This document shows, piece after piece, positions 6,439-12,399 of a stretch of DNA of 12,399 bases. Origin of the DNA: an uncultured bacterium. GTDB lineage: Bacteria; Gemmatimonadota; Gemmatimonadetes; Longimicrobiales; RSA9. Position 1 is the first letter of the stretch, and every line of letters begins with the position of its first letter. Location: assembly GCA_937995995.1 (NCBI GenBank), contig CALKIP010000056.1, positions 1-12,399 of the forward strand. The letters are read 5' to 3'. The translations under genes were made by a program, and so were the position numbers. The notes beneath the pieces were generated by a model that did not search any database, had not been told where the DNA came from, and saw only the letters and a program-made list of their open reading frames with translations.

Positions 6439-7473
6439 ATGCGTGACGATCGCGACGGGCGCTACGATCGCGAGATGAGGTACGGACGCCGTGGATGGCA
6501 GCGTGATGACGAGGAGTGGCTGGGACGCGGCGAATACGGCGCGGCGTACGAGGCGCCGTATCGCGGTGGCTTCCATGGCTACGGCATGGGCTACCGCGGC
6601 GGGGCACTGCGGAGCCGCGGCTCGTACGAGGCCGGCCAGCTCCGCTCCGGACTCAACCCGGTCGACGAATTCGAGTTCGAATGGGGCGGCGGGTACGTCG
6701 GCGGACGGGGCTACGGCGGCACCAACTACGATTACCAGCACGGCTATCAGACGGGCGGCTTCGACGTCCGGGCCACGCCGCTGCCCGGAACGCAGCGCAG
6801 GCGCGGTCGGCAGACCAGCCCCGCCACACGCGGCGGCTTCTCCTGGTCCGAGTACGAGCAGCCCCGTGCCGAGCCACGCGGTCCGGCACGCTACGGTTAC
6901 GGTCCCTACCACGAGCGGCTGCTGCGCCGCCGTCGCTCCGATGAGGAGATCCGCGCCGACGTCGAGGAGACGCTCTTCTACGATACCTGGGTCGATGCGG
7001 ACCGCATCCAGGTCGAGGTCGAAGACGGCGTGGTCACGCTGAAGGGCACCCTGCCGAACTTCGACGAGGTACGCTACGCCACCGAGGACGCCTGGGACGT
7101 GGATGGCGTGCGAGGCGTTCGCACTTTGCTCGAGGTCGACGAATTCGGCCGAGAATCGGAGGGCACCGCCGAGGCGGGAGCGACCGGCGAGGCCGAGGCG
7201 TTGGCCGGCGGTCGGGGAAGTGGCGCAGCCGCTGGCGCGCGGAGGGCAGAGCCGCCGGCAGAGGCCTCAGAGAGGGGCGGTGCCGCGGAAATGTCGGAGC
7301 CGACGCGATCCGCCGGGGAAGGCGGGCAGGCCGGAGAGGCTCGGGCCGAGGCAAGCGGGACGGAATCGACCACGCGCGCCCGGGCGGCCGAGAGAAAAGA
7401 GGGTTCGGCCTCGGGATCCAGATCCCGCCGAAGCACCTCGAGCAAGCAGAAAAGCAAAAAGGACGAGGATTGA
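6439..7473 (+). CDS. BON-domain protein with Tyr/Gly/Arg-rich head and Ala/Gly/Glu/Ser-rich tail
   Basis: A 344-residue protein in three parts. Residues 1-160 are low complexity, dominated by Gly, Tyr, Arg and acidic residues, with repeated GYG, RGG and YGG-like units. Residues about 166-233 form a BON domain (start DEEIRADVEETLFYD, then IQVEVEDGVVTLKGTL and ending VRTLLEV). BON domains occur in OsmY-like and other envelope or stress proteins, where they are thought to bind phospholipid or mediate assembly. Residues 234-344 are an Ala/Gly/Glu/Ser-rich disordered tail ending in a Lys/Ser/Asp-rich stretch. There is no signal peptide, so a cytoplasmic location is likely. ATG 6439 follows GGGGGAGGG by six bases; the open frame further upstream overlaps the phosphodiesterase and terminator and is rejected. 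The next gene starts 15 bases after the stop. The BON call is firm; the role is unknown. Confidence 0.8.
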   Translation: MRDDRDGRYDREMRYGRRGWQRDDEEWLGRGEYGAAYEAPYRGGFHGYGMGYRGGALRSRGSYEAGQLRSGLNPVDEFEFEWGGGYVGGRGYGGTNYDYQHGYQTGGFDVRATPLPGTQRRRGRQTSPATRGGFSWSEYEQPRAEPRGPARYGYGPYHERLLRRRRSDEEIRADVEETLFYDTWVDADRIQVEVEDGVVTLKGTLPNFDEVRYATEDAWDVDGVRGVRTLLEVDEFGRESEGTAEAGATGEAEALAGGRGSGAAAGARRAEPPAEASERGGAAEMSEPTRSAGEGGQAGEARAEASGTESTTRARAAERKEGSASGSRSRRSTSSKQKSKKDED

Positions 7474-7476
7474 ACG

Positions 7477-7482
7477 AGGAGG
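7477..7482 (+). promoter_or_regulatory. Ribosome binding site of the Arg/Gly-rich gene
   Basis: A perfect AGGAGG lies six bases before the ATG at 7489 and directly after the stop of the BON gene. It supports the small downstream frame as a genuine gene. Confidence 0.6.
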
Positions 7483-7488
7483 ATCGGC

Positions 7489-7887
7489 ATGGCACGGTAT
7501 TCCCTCGATTACCATGGGGCACCCGAGGAGCGTCGCCGGGGTCGACGCGGCTCGTGGCGCTGGGAACGCCGCAGACGCGGCGCTGAGGAGCCCGGTCGGG
7601 CGAGCTTCGGCCGCGGCCGCTTCGGGCGGCTTCCGGGAAAGCCTGCACGGGGCTACCCGGTGCACGGGATCCACACCTACGATCTCGATTACGGCAACGT
7701 CGCCGGCGGGCCGGATACCGACTACAGCGGCCGGGCCGGCTACGATGTCGATCGGGACTGGCTCGAAACGCCGCGAGGTCCGTACACGCCACGACTGGCC
7801 GAGATCGGTCGTGAGTCTCGCAGGCGCCGGCTTTACGGGGAGGCCGGCGGGCGGTATTCTGGCCGTGGGCGAGGTGGCTACCGGTAG
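7489..7887 (+). CDS. Small Arg/Gly/Tyr-rich protein
   Basis: I do not recognise this 132-residue protein by family. It is strongly basic and low in complexity. Arg-rich blocks (EERRRGRRGSWRWERRRRG) lead into a central Tyr/Asp/Gly segment (residues about 60-90, with TYDLDYGNVAGG and GYDVDRDW), and the end is an RGG-like stretch (YSGRGRGGYR). It shares style, though no clear alignment, with the N-terminal part of the BON protein just upstream. It has no signal peptide or membrane segment. Such composition suits nucleic-acid binding or condensate formation, which is inference only. It has a perfect ribosome site and tight spacing (15 bases after the BON gene, 48 before tilS), so it is very probably translated and co-transcribed with its neighbours. 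Confidence 0.65.
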   Translation: MARYSLDYHGAPEERRRGRRGSWRWERRRRGAEEPGRASFGRGRFGRLPGKPARGYPVHGIHTYDLDYGNVAGGPDTDYSGRAGYDVDRDWLETPRGPYTPRLAEIGRESRRRRLYGEAGGRYSGRGRGGYR

Positions 7888-7935
7888 TAGTCCTCCGGGC
7901 CGCCATCACGGATCGGACCGGGAGGTGCGGGAGCG

Positions 7936-9399
7936 ATGGAGCGGGGCGAGACAGCGCGGGCGTCGGAGTCGTCGACGCCGTCCAGGGTGCGCGAGCTCGC
8001 ACGTGCTCCGGAGACGCATGTCGACCCGACGTCGCTCGATCTCCCGGTCCGGTTCGAGTCCCACCTTCGAAGGAGCCAGCTGATCCCACCCGGTTCGCCG
8101 CTTCTCGTGGCGGTATCCGGCGGCATCGATTCCGTGGTGCTTCTCCATCTACTGCGATTCGCTCTCCCGAGCAGTTGGAAGCTGGAACTCCACACCGCAC
8201 ATTTCGACCACGGCATGCGGCCGGACAGTGCGGCCGACGCCGACTGGGTCGCCGGCCTCTGCCGTGCCTGGGAGGTTCCGCTGGTTCGCGGACGAGCCAC
8301 GGAGCCGTTGCATGGCCAGGCCGAGGCGCGTACGGCCCGCTACCGTTTCCTGGACGGGGCGCGGAGCCGGACCGGCGCCCGCCTCGTTGCGACGGCGCAC
8401 CACGCGGAGGACCAGGCCGAGACCGTTCTCTTTCGCATCATCCGGGGCACGGGCGTGCGGGGATTGCGGGGTATCGCCGCCAGGAGAGGCCCGTTGGTCC
8501 GTCCGCTGCTTCCGTTCCATCGGGCAGAGATCGAGGCGTACGCCGTCGCCGTCGGAATTCGGTGGCGGGAAGACCCGACCAACCGCGAATTGGGGTACAC
8601 GCGTAACCGGCTGCGCCACGAGATCCTGCCGCGTCTGGAGGAAATCTCGCCCGGCGCAACCGACGCGCTCGTGCGCCTTTCGGCTCACGCACGGGCCGAC
8701 GAGGAGGCTTGGGATGCGGTCCTCGACCGCCTGGAAAGCGAAGTCGTCGTCCATCGCGAAGACGACGCCATCGAACTTGCCAGGCCCGTACTGCTCTCGT
8801 ATGATCCCCGCGTTCGCGCGCGCGTGTTGCGACGTCTGCTACGCCGCCTCGGTGCGGTGCCCGGAGAGCGCGGAACCACTGCGGCAGTCGAGTTTACTAA
8901 CTCCGGCGCCAGTGGCTCCGCGATCCGGATCGCCCGTGGCATCCGGATCGAGCGGGATTTCGATCGCATTCGACTCCGCCGGGTCGAGGCCCAGCCAGCG
9001 CCGGAGGCCGAGGACCACGAGGTCGTCATCGGGACCCCCGGCACCGGGACCGCACGGTCGGTCATCGGCGGCCGCGCCTATACCGTCCACTGGACCGTCG
9101 ACGGTCGAGCACGGCCCGACGATACGGAGTCGTTCGAGCTCGAGGAGCTGACGTTTCCCCTCGTCGTACGGGGCTGGAGGCCGGGGGATCGGATTCGCTT
9201 GGCGTACGGGAGCAAGAAACTGAAAAAGCTGTTCGCCGAACGACGTGTGGGCCGGGCCGATCGGGTGAGTGTGCCCGTGGTGGCCGAGGCCGGCGGACGC
9301 GTACTTTGGGTCAAGGGCGTGGCCCGGGCGGCCGTTGCACGGCCGGTCCCGGGGCGCCCAATTTTGCACATCACGGTGACGAATGCCGAGTTCGCCTGA
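7936..9399 (+). CDS. tilS: tRNA(Ile)-lysidine synthetase
   Basis: This 487-residue enzyme uses ATP to attach lysine to cytidine 34 of the AUA-reading tRNA-Ile, changing both its codon and its charging identity; it is essential in most bacteria. The N-type ATP pyrophosphatase loop SGGIDS is at residues 61-66, followed by HFDHGMRPDS, AHHAEDQAET and RGTGVRGLRGI, all typical of TilS. A variable linker follows, then the C-terminal domain with RPGDRIRLAYGSKKLKKLFAE. The N-terminus runs about 60 residues before the ATP loop, longer than the 15-25 usually seen, and is polar and low in complexity up to about residue 35. GGAGGTG at 7921-7927 supports ATG 7936. Its end overlaps hpt by 17 bases, the common tilS-hpt-ftsH arrangement, indicating translational coupling. 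Confidence 0.95.
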   Translation: MERGETARASESSTPSRVRELARAPETHVDPTSLDLPVRFESHLRRSQLIPPGSPLLVAVSGGIDSVVLLHLLRFALPSSWKLELHTAHFDHGMRPDSAADADWVAGLCRAWEVPLVRGRATEPLHGQAEARTARYRFLDGARSRTGARLVATAHHAEDQAETVLFRIIRGTGVRGLRGIAARRGPLVRPLLPFHRAEIEAYAVAVGIRWREDPTNRELGYTRNRLRHEILPRLEEISPGATDALVRLSAHARADEEAWDAVLDRLESEVVVHREDDAIELARPVLLSYDPRVRARVLRRLLRRLGAVPGERGTTAAVEFTNSGASGSAIRIARGIRIERDFDRIRLRRVEAQPAPEAEDHEVVIGTPGTGTARSVIGGRAYTVHWTVDGRARPDDTESFELEELTFPLVVRGWRPGDRIRLAYGSKKLKKLFAERRVGRADRVSVPVVAEAGGRVLWVKGVARAAVARPVPGRPILHITVTNAEFA

Positions 9400-9937
9400 T
9401 ACGCTCGCCCGCATGGGTGGGCGAGAGCTGAAGCGGATCGTTTATTCACAGGAAGAGATCGCCCGGCGCGTTTCCGAGATGGGCCGTGAGATCGCCGAGG
9501 CGTACCCCAAGGACGAGGGGCTGCTCGTCCTCGGGCTGCTCAAGGGGTCGTTCATCTTCCTCGCGGATCTGGTCCGTGAGATCACGCGGCCCCTGCACGT
9601 GGACTTCCTGGTGGCGAGCAGTTACGGTTCAGGGATGGTCAGCAGTGGCAACGTTCGGCTGCTTTACGATCCCGAGGCGTCGCTCGAGGACCGTCACGTG
9701 ATCCTGGTCGAAGACATCATCGACAGCGGGACGACGTTGAACCGGCTGGTCCCGCTCCTCGAGGGGCGGCGGCCACGGAGCCTGGAGCTTTGCACGCTGC
9801 TGCACAAGCACATTGCGCGTGGCCTGGCACGCGAGCCGCGCTGGGTCGGGTTCGACGCACCGGAAGAGTTTTTGATCGGTTACGGGCTGGATTTCAGCGA
9901 GGATTACCGGAACCTGCCCTTCATCGCGAGTCTGTAG
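9383..9937 (+). CDS. hpt: Hypoxanthine phosphoribosyltransferase
   Basis: A 184-residue purine salvage enzyme that joins hypoxanthine (often also guanine) to PRPP, giving IMP or GMP. The PRPP loop VILVEDIIDSGTTL carries Glu110 and Asp111. LGLLKGSFIFLADLVR and the flexible-loop block FLVASSYGSGM are characteristic, as is the C-terminal LIGYGLDFSEDYRNLPFI. The length is normal for the family. ATG 9383 lies inside the tilS end and has GGTGA just upstream; ATG 9413 (residue 11) is an alternative start but lacks a ribosome site. Placement between tilS and ftsH is widely conserved in bacteria and supports the assignment. It is one of two phosphoribosyltransferases in the window, the other lying next to prs. 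Confidence 0.95.
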   Translation: MPSSPDTLARMGGRELKRIVYSQEEIARRVSEMGREIAEAYPKDEGLLVLGLLKGSFIFLADLVREITRPLHVDFLVASSYGSGMVSSGNVRLLYDPEASLEDRHVILVEDIIDSGTTLNRLVPLLEGRRPRSLELCTLLHKHIARGLAREPRWVGFDAPEEFLIGYGLDFSEDYRNLPFIASL

Positions 9938-9952
9938 CGCGGTGGGGGCATC

Positions 9953-9958
9953 GAAGGA
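9953..9958 (+). promoter_or_regulatory. Ribosome binding site that sets the ftsH start
   Basis: GAAGGA six bases before the ATG at 9965 favours that codon over the in-frame TTG at 9959, which lies directly against the site. Confidence 0.55.
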
Positions 9959-9964
9959 TTGAGC

Positions 9965-12057
<2,093 letters not shown>

Positions 12058-12058
<1 letters not shown>

Positions 12059-12354
12059 TGGCGACAGCGCTCGGGGTTTGGCGCACGGCGCGAGGGCCGA
12101 TTCCGCTGGACCGACCGCGGATCCTCGGTATCCTCAACGTCACGCCGGACTCCTTCTCCGATGGAGCCCGGCACGCCACACCCGAGACCGCGCTTCGCCA
12201 CATCGAGCGGATGCTCGATGACGGCGCGGATCTGATCGACATCGGCGGAGAGTCGACACGCCCCGGCGCGCACCCGGTGCCCGCAGAGGAGGAGCGGGCG
12301 CGCGTCGTCCCCATCGTGCGTGAGGCGCTGAGGTATTCGCCTTGTTCAACGTAG
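12058..12354 (+). CDS. folP: Dihydropteroate synthase, N-terminal fragment cut at an abrupt junction
   Basis: The first 90 or so residues are clearly dihydropteroate synthase, which condenses p-aminobenzoate with the pterin pyrophosphate in folate synthesis and is the sulfonamide target. The signatures ILNVTPDSFSDG and GADLIDIGGESTRPGA bind pterin pyrophosphate and are intact. Family-like sequence runs to about VVPIVREAL (near 12330), then changes to RYSPCST and stops at 12354. The normal protein is around 270-300 residues, so two thirds are missing, including the region that begins with the SVDT strand. The break coincides with a sharp fall in GC content. The ATG overlaps the ftsH stop by one base. 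The gene is either disrupted by inserted DNA or truncated by an assembly error. Confidence 0.85.
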
Positions 12355-12399
12355 TCGTTGTAAAATAACAATTCATTATCTAGTTCGTTTAATTGTCCT
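12331..12399 (-). other. AT-rich foreign segment, possible - strand coding fragment
   Basis: The last 69 bases are about 33% GC, against the strongly GC-rich remainder. Read on the - strand from 12398 they give at least 22 codons without a stop, including LNELDNELLFYNDYVEQGEY, with codons such as TTA, GAA, AAT and CAA that suit a low-GC genome. The peptide looks like a piece of a soluble protein, but I cannot name it. The + strand also has an open frame here, with a less protein-like composition. The piece is too short to classify as a mobile element and no terminal inverted repeat can be confirmed. Confidence 0.45.

Noticed and set aside
12334..12399. + strand open frame in the AT-rich end as continuation of a gene
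   Set aside because: It is open but very basic and hydrophobic, like an antisense reading; the - strand frame has a more natural soluble-protein composition. Too short to settle.

Overview
The window is about 12.4 kb of GC-rich bacterial DNA. It is tightly packed, with almost every gene on the + strand. Long accidental open frames occur in all six frames, as expected at this base composition. The housekeeping block tilS-hpt-ftsH-folP and the Tyr/Gly/Arg-rich small proteins made me think of Gemmatimonadota or a similar high-GC soil or thermophile lineage. That is an impression from gene style, not a demonstrated placement.

Left block (237-4344): three co-directional genes that look like one transcription unit. 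They encode a Lon-family Ser-Lys protease of the LonB/LonC type with degenerate ATPase motifs, a paralog-like ribose-phosphate pyrophosphokinase (PRPP synthetase), and a stand-alone phosphoribosyltransferase of unknown substrate. The second enzyme makes PRPP and the third should consume it, so a stress-linked nucleotide salvage or repair module under proteolytic control is a reasonable but unproven reading. Positions 1-236 hold no gene I can support.

Middle block (4414-6375): a small, probably disordered protein on the - strand (4414-4731), the only convincing - strand gene, converges on the phosphoribosyltransferase. It diverges from an unrecognised helical protein (4861-5337). That gene is followed closely by a membrane-anchored or exported glycerophosphodiester phosphodiesterase (5375-6307), which ends at a strong intrinsic terminator (6344-6375).

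Right block (6439-12354): two low-complexity proteins rich in Tyr, Gly and Arg (the first carrying a BON domain) lead directly into tilS (tRNA-Ile lysidine synthetase), hpt (hypoxanthine phosphoribosyltransferase), ftsH (membrane AAA+ zinc protease) and folP (dihydropteroate synthase). Short gaps or overlaps (tilS/hpt overlap 17 bases, ftsH/folP share one base) indicate co-transcription and translational coupling.

The right edge is abnormal. folP loses its family sequence near 12330, and the last 69 bases are about 33% GC. Read on the - strand they give an uninterrupted peptide with AT-rich codons. This is either an insertion of foreign DNA or an assembly chimera.
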